Below, one piece after another: positions 53,883 through 62,837 of a stretch of DNA of 64,000 nucleotides. The DNA is taken from contig JAXLQJ010000039.1 in the NCBI GenBank assembly GCA_046331705.1, positions 7,265-71,264 on the forward strand, read 5' to 3'. The DNA comes from JADJOY01 sp046331705 [NCBI: bacterium] (GTDB lineage: Bacteria > JADJOY01). Position 1 is the stretch's first letter, and each line of letters opens with the position of its first letter. Below the pieces are notes generated by a model. It ran no database searches, was not told the origin of the DNA, and saw only the letters and a program-made list of their open reading frames with translations. The position numbers and the translations under genes were made by a program.

Positions 53883-55028
53883 ATGCGCATCGCGCTCGTC
53901 CACGACGCGGGGAGCGAGCGAGGCGGAATCGAGACCTATCTCGACCTCGTCGCGGCCGGGCTCGGCCAGCGGGGGCACACCGTGTGGCGCGCCGACCCGC
54001 GGACCGCGTTGGCGGCGCGCGGGGGAATCGCCGCGGACGCGGCATCCGCGCCTGGCGAGATCGACGTCGTGCACGTCCATCGGCTCGAGGATCCCGAGGC
54101 GATCACCGAGATCGCGCGCCGCGTCCCCGCCGTGTGGTCGATTCACGATCACCGCCCGTTCTGCCCGGGGGCGAACCGCCTGCGGAGCGACGGGAGCGCG
54201 TGCGTCCGTGCTGCCGGCGCTCCGTGCGCGCTCGAGGGCATCCTCGGGCGCTGCTCGGGGCTCGCGCGCTGGCCGCGCGCCACGGTGCGGCGCGTGTCGG
54301 ACTGGTCGCGCTACCGGGCGGCGCTGGCGAGTCGCGCTCCGTGCGTGGTCGCCTCGGCGTTCATGCGCGACGTCGCCGCGAGTCAGGGGCACGCCGCGCG
54401 CGATCTCGTCGTGCTGCCGTATCCGGTGGTGCCGCCGGCGGAGATCGGGCGGACGGCGGCGGACGCGCGGGGAGTGCTCTTCGCGGGGCGGCTCGTCGAG
54501 CCCGACAAAGGCCTCGCGCTCCTGGTCGACGTGCTCGCGCGCTTGCCGCCCACGATCCGCGCCGTGGTCGCCGGCGGAGGTTCGGCGCGGCGCTGGCTAG
54601 AGGCGCGTCTCGCCGAAGCCGCGCTCGGCGCGCGAGTCGAGCTCGTGGGCTGGCTCGATCGCGACGCCTTGGCGCATCGACTGAGCGATGCCGCGGTGGT
54701 GGTCATGACGTCGGCGTGGCCCGAGCCTTCGGGGTTGGTGGGCCTCGAGGCGCTGGCGCACGGGCGCCCGGTGGTGGCGACCGACGTCGGTGGGATCGGA
54801 GAGTGGCTCGCGGAAGGTGTGGTCGGGCACCGGGTACCGCCCGGCGATCCTGTTGCGATGGCGGATCGAATCCGGGTGCTGCTCGGGGATCCGGCGCGTC
54901 GTGAGGCCATGGGCCGCGCGGGGCGTGCGTGGATGCTCGCGCATCGCTCGCTCGCGGGCCACGTGAGGGCGCTCGAAGGGCTCTACGCTCGCGTGGCTCA
55001 CCGGACCCGGGAGGCGAGGAGCGCATGA
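53883..55028 (+). CDS. Glycosyltransferase family 4 (group 1)
   Basis: 381 residues. N-terminal RIALVHDAGSERGGIETYLD and SIHDHRPFCPGANR (the last typical of one GT4 branch); C-terminal LFAGRLVEPDKGLALLVDV and the E-x7-E block WPEPSGLVGLEALAHGRPVVA. It overlaps the next glycosyltransferase by ATGA. The donor and acceptor are unknown, but its place after two radical SAM genes ties it to the same glycan pathway. Confidence 0.9.
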   Translation: MRIALVHDAGSERGGIETYLDLVAAGLGQRGHTVWRADPRTALAARGGIAADAASAPGEIDVVHVHRLEDPEAITEIARRVPAVWSIHDHRPFCPGANRLRSDGSACVRAAGAPCALEGILGRCSGLARWPRATVRRVSDWSRYRAALASRAPCVVASAFMRDVAASQGHAARDLVVLPYPVVPPAEIGRTAADARGVLFAGRLVEPDKGLALLVDVLARLPPTIRAVVAGGGSARRWLEARLAEAALGARVELVGWLDRDALAHRLSDAAVVVMTSAWPEPSGLVGLEALAHGRPVVATDVGGIGEWLAEGVVGHRVPPGDPVAMADRIRVLLGDPARREAMGRAGRAWMLAHRSLAGHVRALEGLYARVAHRTREARSA

Positions 55029-56296
55029 GGATCGCGCTCGTCGGCGTGCTGCCGCCGCTGCGCTCGGGGATCGCCGATCACACCGTGGAGCTCGCCCGCG
55101 CGCTCGGCACGCGCAACGAGGTCCAGCTCTACGTCGAGGATGCCGGCGGCGTCGCCACGCCGGCCGGGCTTCGCGAAGCGCGCGCGGCGAGCGATCTTCC
55201 GCGCCGGCGGCACGAGCACGACGTCGTGCTCTACCAGGTGGGCAATCACGCAGCGCACGGGTTCGTCTACGAGCTGGCGCGCGAAGTCCGCGGTGTCCTC
55301 GACCTGCACGATGCCACGCTCCACGACTTGGTCGCGTCGCGCTACCTGGGGCGCCCGCTCGCGTTCGCGCGCGAGCTGGCGCGGAACGAGGGGTTGGTGC
55401 GGATGCTGCCGCGGCTGTTGGCGTTCGATCCCGAGACCCGGATCGGCGCGGCGCGCTGGCTCGACCGCGCGCGCTTCCGGGTGAGCGCGCATTCGGATCG
55501 GCGCGCGCTCTTCCCCCTGCGCTACGCGCTCATCCGAGCGGCGCGAGCAGTCGTGGTCCACAGCGTTCACCTCGAGCAGAGCCTCAGGCTCGAGTGCCCG
55601 AGGACCCCGGTCGTCCACGTCCCGCACGGAGTCCGCGACGACCTGCCGCCGCAGGATCGGCGCGCCGCGCGCGCGGAGCTCGGTCTCGCCCGCCTCGGCG
55701 TGGGCGACGAGACCACGGTCGTTCTCAGCTTCGGGCTGATCCAGGCGCACAAGCGCATCACCGTCGCGCTCGACGCCGTGCGGCGCGCGCGTGCCGGTGG
55801 CCTCGACCTGCACTACGTGCTGGTCGGCCCGCGCTCGCCGGATCTCGATCTCGACGCCGCCATCGCCGCGCGCGACCTCGCCGCCGCGGTGCACGTCGTC
55901 GACGATTTCCCGCCCATCGAGCGGGTGGCGCTCTGGATCTGCGCCGCCGACCTCGGCCTCAACCTGCGCGGCCCCTCGAGCGGCGGCACCTCGGGTGCGC
56001 TGCTCAAGATGATGGCGCTCGGTCTGCCGACCATCGTCACCGCGGTCCCGGAGCTCACGCACCTGCCGCCCGACTCGGTGCACTTCGTGGCGACCGGCGC
56101 GCGCGAAGCTCACGACGTGGCGCTGGCGATCGAGCGATGGGCCCGCTCGCCCGAGCAACGGGATCGGGTGGCCGCGCGTGCCCGAGCAGCCATTCGAGAC
56201 GGCGGATTCGGCTGGCCGGTCTGCGCGGAACGCTACCAGCGCGCGCTCGCCGCGGTGGTCGAGGGCGAACGCGTTTCCAGCTTCCATGGCTCGTGA
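55025..56296 (+). CDS. Glycosyltransferase family 4-like protein
   Basis: 423 residues. RIALVGVLPPLRSGIADHTV at the N-terminus, HVPHGVRDDLPPQDR in the middle and LRGPSSGGTSGALLKMMALG (the nucleotide-sugar-binding loop) near the C-terminus are typical of GT-B enzymes. The start ATG overlaps the stop of the previous glycosyltransferase (ATGA). Sequence resembles GT4 group members that act on lipid-linked oligosaccharides; the specific reaction is unknown. Confidence 0.88.
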   Translation: MRIALVGVLPPLRSGIADHTVELARALGTRNEVQLYVEDAGGVATPAGLREARAASDLPRRRHEHDVVLYQVGNHAAHGFVYELAREVRGVLDLHDATLHDLVASRYLGRPLAFARELARNEGLVRMLPRLLAFDPETRIGAARWLDRARFRVSAHSDRRALFPLRYALIRAARAVVVHSVHLEQSLRLECPRTPVVHVPHGVRDDLPPQDRRAARAELGLARLGVGDETTVVLSFGLIQAHKRITVALDAVRRARAGGLDLHYVLVGPRSPDLDLDAAIAARDLAAAVHVVDDFPPIERVALWICAADLGLNLRGPSSGGTSGALLKMMALGLPTIVTAVPELTHLPPDSVHFVATGAREAHDVALAIERWARSPEQRDRVAARARAAIRDGGFGWPVCAERYQRALAAVVEGERVSSFHGS

Positions 56297-56303
56297 GCCC
56301 TCT

Positions 56304-56311
56304 GCTAGAAT
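56304..56311 (+). promoter_or_regulatory. Extended -10 promoter upstream of the DUF5989 gene
   Basis: TGCTAGAAT: a TG-n extended -10 with TAGAAT at 56306-56311, between the glycosyltransferase stop and the DUF5989 ATG. A TTCCAT 18 bases upstream is only a weak -35. Confidence 0.35.
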
Positions 56312-56367
56312 CGGCCGGCCCGTCAGGGATTCGAGGATCGTGTCGGCGACGGAAGAGGCGTAGCGAG

Positions 56368-56556
56368 ATGCCCGATCGAGTGGCTGAGCAAGCCCCCCTC
56401 AAGAAGCCCTCGCTGTTCGAGGAGTTCGTCTGGTTCCTCAAGCACGAGAAGAAGTGGTGGCTGAGCTTCATCGTCGCGATCTTGGTGGTGCTCGCGGCGT
56501 TCATCTTCTTGACCGAGAACAACGCCGTGATGCCGTTCATCTACACGATCTTCTGA
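56368..56556 (+). CDS. DUF5989 small membrane protein
   Basis: 62 residues. FEEFVWFLKHEKKWWLSFIV and LAAFIFLTENNAVMPFIYTI, with one central membrane helix and the W-W pair, are diagnostic of DUF5989. In other genomes this family sits beside SxtJ-like and carbamoyltransferase genes; neither is present here. GGAAGAGG about 12 bases before the ATG supports the start. Function unknown. Confidence 0.85.
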   Translation: MPDRVAEQAPLKKPSLFEEFVWFLKHEKKWWLSFIVAILVVLAAFIFLTENNAVMPFIYTIF

Positions 56557-56758
56557 TCTTCGCGAGACGGCGGCGTCGCGCGCGTGCCACGCGGCGGCGC
56601 CCCGGATCGTGACCGTTCGTGGCGGGCGCCGGTTCCCACCCCCTTTCGCCGGTGCGACGTGACCCGGTCCACGGCAGGCGCCGATGGCCGGAAGGGAAGT
56701 AGGCCTGGGTCGTGGTCACGCTGATGGGCGGCCCCACCCTTCGCGAACCGGAGTCAGT

Positions 56759-57907
56759 GTGCGGGTTGGAATCGACATCACGTCCTTGCTCGTGACGAGT
56801 GGCGGCGTCGGCCGCTACCTCCGAAACGCCGTCGCGGGATTGCTCAGAGCCGACGCGCCGGCGCGTTATCGCTTCTTCCCCGTCGATTTCGAGCGCGTCC
56901 GCGACGGCGAGAGCGCGCTGTGGGCGTCGCGTGCTCGGGGCCGCATGCCCGGGCTCTTCTCGGCGCTCGGAATCTGGTCCGCGGCGGGCTGGAACCTGCT
57001 CGGCCGTCCCGCGCAGGATTGGTTCACGGGGCCGGTCGACGTCTTCCACACCTCGGATCTGGTGCCGCTGCCGCGGCGCACCGGACGGATCGTCTCCACG
57101 ATCTACGACCTCGCGCCCGAGATCCTTCCGGCGGAGCACAATCCGCGCTTGCGCCGGCTGCACCAGCTCCGCAATCGCGACATCGCGCGGCGGTCGGACG
57201 TGGTGGTCGCCATCAGCGAGAGCACCAAGGCCGACGTGGTGCGCTACCTGGGCGTCGATGCGGCGCGCGTCGAGGTCGTCTACGGCGGCGTGTCGGCCGC
57301 TTTCCACCCGCGGCCCGAGCCCGAGGTGGAGGAAGCCCGCGTTCGGTACGGCTTGCACCGCCCGTATCTGATCTTCGTGGGCACCATCGAGCCGCGCAAG
57401 AACCTGGTGCGCCTGGTGCGAGCGTTCGCGCGCCTTCGCAAGCAGGGCGTCGACCAGGACTTGGAGCTGGTGCTCGTGGGGCGGCGTGGGTGGCGCTGGG
57501 AAGAGGTCGATCACGAGATCGCGCGGCTCGACCTCGACGCGCACGTGCGGCGTCTCGGGTACGTGCCGGAGCACGACCTGCCGGCCCTGCTCACCGGCGC
57601 CGTCGCGCTCGTGTATCCCTCGCTCTACGAAGGATTCGGGTTCCCACCGCTCGAGGCGATGGCTTGCGGCACGCCAGCGATCGCGTCGGCGGTGTCCTCG
57701 ATCCCGGAAGTCGTGGACGGTGCCGGCGTGCTGGTGGACCCGTACCGCGAGGACGCGATCACCGACGCGATGGGCTTGGTGCTTTCGGATCGAGCGCTGC
57801 GCGACTCGCTGGTCGAGGCCGGTCGCAAGCGCGCGGGTCTCTTCCCGTGGGACCGAACCGGTCGCGCGCTCTACGGCGTGTATCGGTCCGTGTTGGAGCG
57901 ATCGTGA
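56759..57907 (+). CDS. Glycosyltransferase family 4, mannosyltransferase-like
   Basis: 382 residues from a GTG with GGAG 6 bases upstream. RVGIDITSLLVTSGGVGRYL at the N-terminus, FVGTIEPRKNLVRLVRAF and the E-x7-E block LYEGFGFPPLEAMACGTPAI at the C-terminus mark a typical GT4 of the WbdB/MtfB kind. An in-frame ATG at 56684 would only add a basic, non-homologous stretch. Ends in a GTGA overlap with the GT2 gene. 202 bases upstream contain no other gene. Confidence 0.9.
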   Translation: MRVGIDITSLLVTSGGVGRYLRNAVAGLLRADAPARYRFFPVDFERVRDGESALWASRARGRMPGLFSALGIWSAAGWNLLGRPAQDWFTGPVDVFHTSDLVPLPRRTGRIVSTIYDLAPEILPAEHNPRLRRLHQLRNRDIARRSDVVVAISESTKADVVRYLGVDAARVEVVYGGVSAAFHPRPEPEVEEARVRYGLHRPYLIFVGTIEPRKNLVRLVRAFARLRKQGVDQDLELVLVGRRGWRWEEVDHEIARLDLDAHVRRLGYVPEHDLPALLTGAVALVYPSLYEGFGFPPLEAMACGTPAIASAVSSIPEVVDGAGVLVDPYREDAITDAMGLVLSDRALRDSLVEAGRKRAGLFPWDRTGRALYGVYRSVLERS

Positions 57908-58722
57908 GCGGCACCGAGCTCGCGCTGCTGCCACGAACGCTCATCTTGATTCCCGCCTACGACGAGGCACGCTCGGTCGGGGACGTGATCCAGGGCGTGC
58001 GCCGCGCCGCGCCCGCGAGCGACGTGCTCGTGATCGACGACGGCTCGCGCGACCGCACCGCGCTCGTCGCGCGCACGGCAGGTGCGCTGGTGCTGCGGCA
58101 TCCGTTCAACCTGGGCCACGGCGCCGCGCTCCAGACCGGATATCGCTATGCGCGCGAGCACGGCTATGCGTTCGTGATCCAGCTCGACGCCGACGGCCAG
58201 CACGATCCGCGCGACGTCGTGACCATCGCCGCGGCGCTCGCCGACGGCACCAGCGACATCGTGCTCGGTTCGCGGTTCCTGGCGGGCGCCTGCTATCCGA
58301 TCTCGATCGTGCGCCGCGCGGCGATTCGGTTCTTCGCCAGCCTCGTGCGCGTGCTCACCGGCTGCTCCGTCACCGATCCCACGACCGGCTTCCAGGGCCT
58401 CGCGCGCGCGGCGTTCACCTTCTACTGCGACGCCCATTTCCCGGCGGATTTCCCGGACGCCGACGTGATCGTGATGGCCGACCGCGCCGGTCTGCGGCTG
58501 CGCGAGGTGGCGGTTCGGATGTACGCTCCGCCCCCCGGCCGGACCATGCACGCGGGGTGGATCAAGCTCTACTATGTGTTCAAGCAGCTCGTATCCCTGG
58601 GGATGGTGGTGCTCGCGACCGGCTGGCGGCGCGGCTCGCGGAGCGCGGCCACCGACGCAGGCGCGGCGGCTTCCCTGGCGCGCCCGGCGGCCTCGGCGGC
58701 GGTGCTGCCGCGAACGACATGA
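57904..58722 (+). CDS. Dolichyl-phosphate-mannose-synthase-like GT2
   Basis: 272 residues. LILIPAYDEARSVGDVIQGV, the DDG site DVLVIDDGSRDRTALVA, NLGHGAALQTGYRYA and the second Asp pair in IQLDADGQHDPRDVVTIA define a GT2 polyprenyl-phosphate glycosyltransferase. SVTDPTTGFQGLARAAF is the C-terminal acceptor-helix block. Such enzymes usually make a lipid-linked sugar for use outside the cytoplasm. It is coupled to the DUF2304 gene downstream (ATGA), a common pairing. Confidence 0.92.
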   Translation: MSGTELALLPRTLILIPAYDEARSVGDVIQGVRRAAPASDVLVIDDGSRDRTALVARTAGALVLRHPFNLGHGAALQTGYRYAREHGYAFVIQLDADGQHDPRDVVTIAAALADGTSDIVLGSRFLAGACYPISIVRRAAIRFFASLVRVLTGCSVTDPTTGFQGLARAAFTFYCDAHFPADFPDADVIVMADRAGLRLREVAVRMYAPPPGRTMHAGWIKLYYVFKQLVSLGMVVLATGWRRGSRSAATDAGAAASLARPAASAAVLPRTT

Positions 58723-59057
58723 CCGAGACGCAGCAACGCTTCGCACTCGTCACCGCCTTCCTGCTGTTGCTCTTGATCGTCGAGCTGGTGCGGCGGCGGC
58801 GCTTGAGCCCTGCGTTCGCGTGGGTCTGGATCGTCGTGGGCGTCGCGATCATGGGGCTGGTGATCTGGTACGACGGGTTGCTCTATCTCACCCACCTCAT
58901 CGGCGCGGTCGCACCCACGTCGACCCTCTTCCTGTTCGGGATCCTGTTCTTGTTGTTGCTCTGTCTCCAGTTCTCGATGCGGATCAGCACCCTCGAGGAG
59001 AGGGTGCGGGTGCTGGCGCAGGAGATCGCGTTGCTCCGCGATCGCACGGAGCGTTGA
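58719..59057 (+). CDS. DUF2304 membrane protein
   Basis: 112 residues with three membrane helices (FALVTAFLLLLLIVELVRRR, FAWVWIVVGVAIMGLVIWYD, LFLFGILFLLLLCLQFSM) and a coiled-coil C-terminus (STLEERVRVLAQEIALLRDR). DUF2304 follows GT2 polyprenyl-phosphate glycosyltransferases in many genomes and is thought to be a membrane partner. ATG overlaps the upstream stop. Confidence 0.9.
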   Translation: MTETQQRFALVTAFLLLLLIVELVRRRRLSPAFAWVWIVVGVAIMGLVIWYDGLLYLTHLIGAVAPTSTLFLFGILFLLLLCLQFSMRISTLEERVRVLAQEIALLRDRTER

Positions 59058-59115
59058 GCGCGACCCCGTCGGTCGCGCCGCGGCGCCGTCATCGCTCGGC
59101 CCCGGGGCTCGCGCC

Positions 59116-60024
59116 GTGTCGACCCAGCTAGACGCCTACCTCGCGTTTCTCGCCGTCGAGAAGGGGCTGGCGGCGAACTCGCTCGAGGCGTACGCCCGCG
59201 ATCTGGGGAAATACGAGGAGCACCTCGAGCGCCGCGGTCGCACCGCCATCGACGCGGAGCGCGCGGACGTGGTCGCGTTCCTGAAGCTCCTGGTCGACGG
59301 CGGGCTCAAGCCGAACAGCGTCGCGCGGACGCTCTCGGCGGTGCGCGGCTTCCAGCGTCACCTGGTGCGCGAGGGATCGCGCGCCACCAATCCGACGCGC
59401 GACGTCGCGCGTCCGCGGCGCGGCCTCAAGCTGCCGGCGGTGCTGTCGGTCGAGGAGATCGAGCGGCTGGTGACGTCGCCGAGCGGCGACGGGCCGAAGG
59501 ACCTGCGCGATCGCGCCATGCTCGAGCTGATCTACGCGTCGGGGCTGCGCGTGAGCGAGATCGTCGGTCTCGCGACCCTCGACGTCGACCTCGGCTCGGG
59601 GCTCGTGACCGTGACCGGGAAGGGATCGAAGCAACGCGTCGTGCCGCTGGGCGAGGAGGCGCAGGCGCGCGTGGTGGCCTACCTCCAGCACGGCCGCCGC
59701 TTCCTGGATCGCTCGCGCCGCAGCCCCTGGCTCTTCCTGAACGTCCGCGGCGGCAAGCTGACGCGCCAGGGGTTCTGGAAGATCCTGCGCGAGCGCGCGC
59801 TCGTCGCCGGCTTGTCTCGCCGCGTCACGCCTCACGTGCTGCGTCACAGCTTCGCGACCCATCTCCTCGAAGGCGGCGCGGATCTGCGCACCGTGCAGGT
59901 GCTCCTCGGTCACGCCGACGTGTCGACGACCCAGATCTACACCCACGTGAGCCGCGATTCGTTGCGGCGGGTCTACGAGCGCGCCCACCCGCGCGCGAAC
60001 CCGAGCAAGCGAGCGCGCCCGTGA
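59116..60024 (+). CDS. Tyrosine recombinase XerC/XerD
   Basis: 302 residues from a GTG. The SAM-like N-terminal domain (LAFLAVEKGLAANSLEAYAR) is followed by the catalytic domain with Arg in YASGLRVSEIVGLA, Lys in TGKGSKQRVVPL, HVLRHSFATHLLEGG and RTVQVLLGHADVSTTQIYTH, so all R-K-H-R-H-Y residues are present. It resolves chromosome dimers at dif. Whether it is XerC or XerD cannot be told here, although the residues and length fit XerD a little better. It overlaps cca by GTGA. Confidence 0.93.
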   Translation: MSTQLDAYLAFLAVEKGLAANSLEAYARDLGKYEEHLERRGRTAIDAERADVVAFLKLLVDGGLKPNSVARTLSAVRGFQRHLVREGSRATNPTRDVARPRRGLKLPAVLSVEEIERLVTSPSGDGPKDLRDRAMLELIYASGLRVSEIVGLATLDVDLGSGLVTVTGKGSKQRVVPLGEEAQARVVAYLQHGRRFLDRSRRSPWLFLNVRGGKLTRQGFWKILRERALVAGLSRRVTPHVLRHSFATHLLEGGADLRTVQVLLGHADVSTTQIYTHVSRDSLRRVYERAHPRANPSKRARP

Positions 60025-61655
60025 GCGAGCCCATGCCGTCCGCGCCGGTCGCGCTCCTCTCGCTCCCACGCGAGCTCACGCTCGCGGCGGCGGTCCCGCT
60101 CTTCGGACCGGCGCCGGGAGTGCTGCTCGCGGGGGCGGACCCGGAGGTCGTGCTGCGCGCCGACCTGGATCGCGCCCTGGGGCTCGGGCTGGGCGAGGAG
60201 ACGCTCGAGTCGATCGCCCGCGCCGACGTGCCACGGTGGCACGCGTGCTCGGCGGCGGGCGGCGAGCGGCCGCCACCCGGCACGGCCCTGGGCTGGGTGC
60301 TGGTCGAAACGTCGGCAGGCGGTCTCGGGCTCGCGCGCGGCGCCGTCGAGATGGTGCCTGCGCGGCGGCTCGACGAGCGAGCGATGGGGCGCTTGTTGCC
60401 GCCCTCGGCGCTCGACGTGCTCGCCGACGTGGGGCGATTCGCGGCGGCTCGCGGACGCGAGGTGTTCGCGGTCGGCGGTCTGGTGCGTGACCTCGCGCTC
60501 GGGCTGCCGTTCCAGGAGATGGATCTCGACCTGGTCGCGGACGGCGACGCGATCGGCTTGGCGCGGGCGTGGGGAGCCGCGCGCGGTCATGCGGTGCGCG
60601 CGCACCCCGCGTTCGGCACCGCGAAGTGCTCGGCCCTGGGCGCCATCGAGGTCGATCTGGCGTCGATGCGGCGCGAGCGCTACTCGTCCCCGGGAGCGCT
60701 TCCCGCTGTCGAGCCCGGTGCGCTCCTCGACGATCTCCACCGCCGCGACTTCACCGCCAACGCGCTCGCGCTCAGCCTGGCGCCCGGCGCGTTCGGCGCC
60801 GTGGTCGATCCCTTCGACGGCTGGGGCGATCTCGAGCGTCGCGTGCTGCGTGTCCATCACCCGCTGAGCTTCGTCGACGATCCCACGCGCTTGCTGCGAT
60901 CCGCGCGCTATCGCGCGCGCCTCGGGCTGGCGCCGGACGCGGGGCACGACCGCGCGCGCGCCTTGGCGCTGCGCGCGGGTGTGGTGAGCGCGGTCTCGGG
61001 CGTGCGGTTGCTCGCCGACCTGGTGCGGATCTTCCTGGAGGCGGATCCGGTCGGCGCGCTGAGCGTGCTTGCCGCGGAGGGCGTGCTGGGCGCGATCCAT
61101 CCCGCGCTCGAGGATTGGCGGCGCGGCTTCGAGCGACTCGCCGAGATTCGCCGCATCGCCGTCACCTGGCCCGAGCCCATCCCCTCCGTGGACGCCGCGA
61201 TTCCCACGCTCACGGCGCTGATGTGGGATTGGGACGCGCTGCGAATCGAGTCGGTGCGTCGTCGCCTTCAGCCGCCGGGGCGCGCGGGCGCGCGGCTGGA
61301 GCACGAGATCCCGCGGGCGCGGGCGATCGCGGCGCGCCTCGGCAATCAGCACGCCCCCCGCGCCAGCGAGGTGCACCGGCTGCTCGAGCGCGTGCCCGAT
61401 GCGTTGCTCGTTCCCATCGCGGCGCTGGGCGGGCCGGCAGCGGCGAGCGCGGTGCGGCGGTTCGTCGAGACTTCGCGGCACGTCGTCATCAGCACCAGTG
61501 GTGCCGATCTCCTGGCGCTCGGCTTCGAACGCGGGCCGATCCTGGGCCGGATCCAGGCCCGGCTGCGCACCGCGCGCCTCGATGGCGAGGTCCACGACGG
61601 CGAGTCCGAGCTGGCGCTGGTGAGGCGCGAGTTTCTCGCGGACGACCCGAGCTGA
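60021..61655 (+). CDS. tRNA nucleotidyltransferase / poly(A) polymerase family
   Basis: 544 residues from a GTG. The catalytic part begins around residue 150 with FAVGGLVRDLALG (GGxVRD), then MDLDLVADGD (the two catalytic aspartates), DDLHRRDFTANALAL and DDPTRLLRSARYRARLG, giving a class II CCA-adding/poly(A) polymerase core. The first about 135 residues are unlike the family and have no motif I know. It adds or repairs CCA ends of tRNA, or adds A tails, which cannot be separated from sequence. Between xerC/D and trpS. Confidence 0.88.
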   Translation: MSEPMPSAPVALLSLPRELTLAAAVPLFGPAPGVLLAGADPEVVLRADLDRALGLGLGEETLESIARADVPRWHACSAAGGERPPPGTALGWVLVETSAGGLGLARGAVEMVPARRLDERAMGRLLPPSALDVLADVGRFAAARGREVFAVGGLVRDLALGLPFQEMDLDLVADGDAIGLARAWGAARGHAVRAHPAFGTAKCSALGAIEVDLASMRRERYSSPGALPAVEPGALLDDLHRRDFTANALALSLAPGAFGAVVDPFDGWGDLERRVLRVHHPLSFVDDPTRLLRSARYRARLGLAPDAGHDRARALALRAGVVSAVSGVRLLADLVRIFLEADPVGALSVLAAEGVLGAIHPALEDWRRGFERLAEIRRIAVTWPEPIPSVDAAIPTLTALMWDWDALRIESVRRRLQPPGRAGARLEHEIPRARAIAARLGNQHAPRASEVHRLLERVPDALLVPIAALGGPAAASAVRRFVETSRHVVISTSGADLLALGFERGPILGRIQARLRTARLDGEVHDGESELALVRREFLADDPS

Positions 61656-61707
61656 ACCGGGGCTCGCGGGATCTCGGCGCGCGCCGTCCGCGCGCGGCGG
61701 AGGTTCC

Positions 61708-61736
61708 TTGCTTGGTCCGGGTGGGATCGCTATTCT
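61708..61736 (+). promoter_or_regulatory. Sigma70-type promoter of trpS
   Basis: TTGCTT (61708-61713), exactly 17 bases, TATTCT (61731-61736), about 95 bases before the trpS ATG. It would drive trpS-scpA-scpB. Confidence 0.55.
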
Positions 61737-61829
61737 CCGCGCCCGCCACGCTGAAGTCCGGCCGCGTGCGCGCGATTCGAGCCGACGCGGCTCACCTCTT
61801 CACGCATTCACTCAGACTCGAGATCGGCG

Positions 61830-62837
61830 ATGACGCAGACGCCGCGCGACCGCGTGCTCAGCGGAACTCGCCCGACGGGACGATTGCACCTCGGCCACCT
61901 GCACGGAGCGCTGCTCAACTGGGTGCGGCTCACCGAGCAATACGAGTGCTACTTCTTCGTCGCGGACTGGCACGCGCTCACCAGCGAGTACGAGACCTCG
62001 GGAGTCATCGGTGCCAACGTTCGTGAGCTGGTCGCCGACTGGCTCGGCGCGGGCCTGGATCCCGAGCGGGCGACGCTCTTCGTCCAGTCGCGCGTCAAGG
62101 AGCACGCCGAGCTCTACCTGATCCTGGGCATGATCACGCCGCTCGGCTGGCTGGAGCGCAACCCGACCTACAAGGAGATGCAGGAGAACCTGACGGCCAA
62201 GGACCTCGGCACGTTCGGGTTCCTCGGCTATCCGGTGCTGCAAGCGAGCGACATCCTCGCGTACCGGGCCCACCACGTACCCGTGGGCGTGGATCAGCTT
62301 CCGCACCTCGAGATCACGCGCGAGATCGCGCGTCGCTTTAACTTCTTGTTCCGGAACACGTTCCCGGAGCCCCAGGCGCTGCTCACGCAGGCGTCCAAGC
62401 TGCTCGGAACCGACGGCCGCAAGATGAGCAAGAGCTATGGCAACACGCTCGATCTCGCGGATTCTCCGGACACGCTGCGCGCCAAGGTGAAGACCATGTT
62501 CACCGATCCGCAGCGAAAGCGCCGCAACGATCCCGGCGATCCGGACGTGTGCCCCGTCTATCACCTGCACCGCCTCTATCACCCCAGCGCCGAGCGGGTG
62601 GGTGAGATCGGCGCCGAATGCCGCACGGCCAAGATCGGTTGCGTCGACTGCAAGAAGGAGATGGTCGAGCATCTGGTGACGGCCACCGAGCCGATTCGCG
62701 AACGGCGCGCCGCGGCGCTCGCCAAGCCCGGCTTCATCGACGAGATTCTCGATCACGGGACTCGCCGCGCTCGCGAGATCGCCGCGCGCACGCTCGACGA
62801 CGTGCGCAGCGCGGCGGGGCTACCCGTCGAGCCATGA
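61830..62837 (+). CDS. trpS: Tryptophanyl-tRNA synthetase
   Basis: 335 residues. Class I signatures: GRLHLGHLHGALLNW (HIGH) and GRKMSKSYGNTLDLAD (KMSKS). ADWHALTSEYETSGV, DILAYRAHHVPVGVDQLPHL and CRTAKIGCVDCKKEM are further TrpRS blocks. It charges tRNA-Trp. First of the trpS-scpA-scpB run; overlaps scpA by ATGA. Confidence 0.97.
   Translation: MTQTPRDRVLSGTRPTGRLHLGHLHGALLNWVRLTEQYECYFFVADWHALTSEYETSGVIGANVRELVADWLGAGLDPERATLFVQSRVKEHAELYLILGMITPLGWLERNPTYKEMQENLTAKDLGTFGFLGYPVLQASDILAYRAHHVPVGVDQLPHLEITREIARRFNFLFRNTFPEPQALLTQASKLLGTDGRKMSKSYGNTLDLADSPDTLRAKVKTMFTDPQRKRRNDPGDPDVCPVYHLHRLYHPSAERVGEIGAECRTAKIGCVDCKKEMVEHLVTATEPIRERRAAALAKPGFIDEILDHGTRRAREIAARTLDDVRSAAGLPVEP

Noticed and set aside
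59116-60024. Tyrosine recombinase as an integrase of a mobile element
   Set aside because: It is in a conserved housekeeping run (cca, trpS, scpA, scpB), has XerC/D length and motifs, and no att repeats or phage genes are near.
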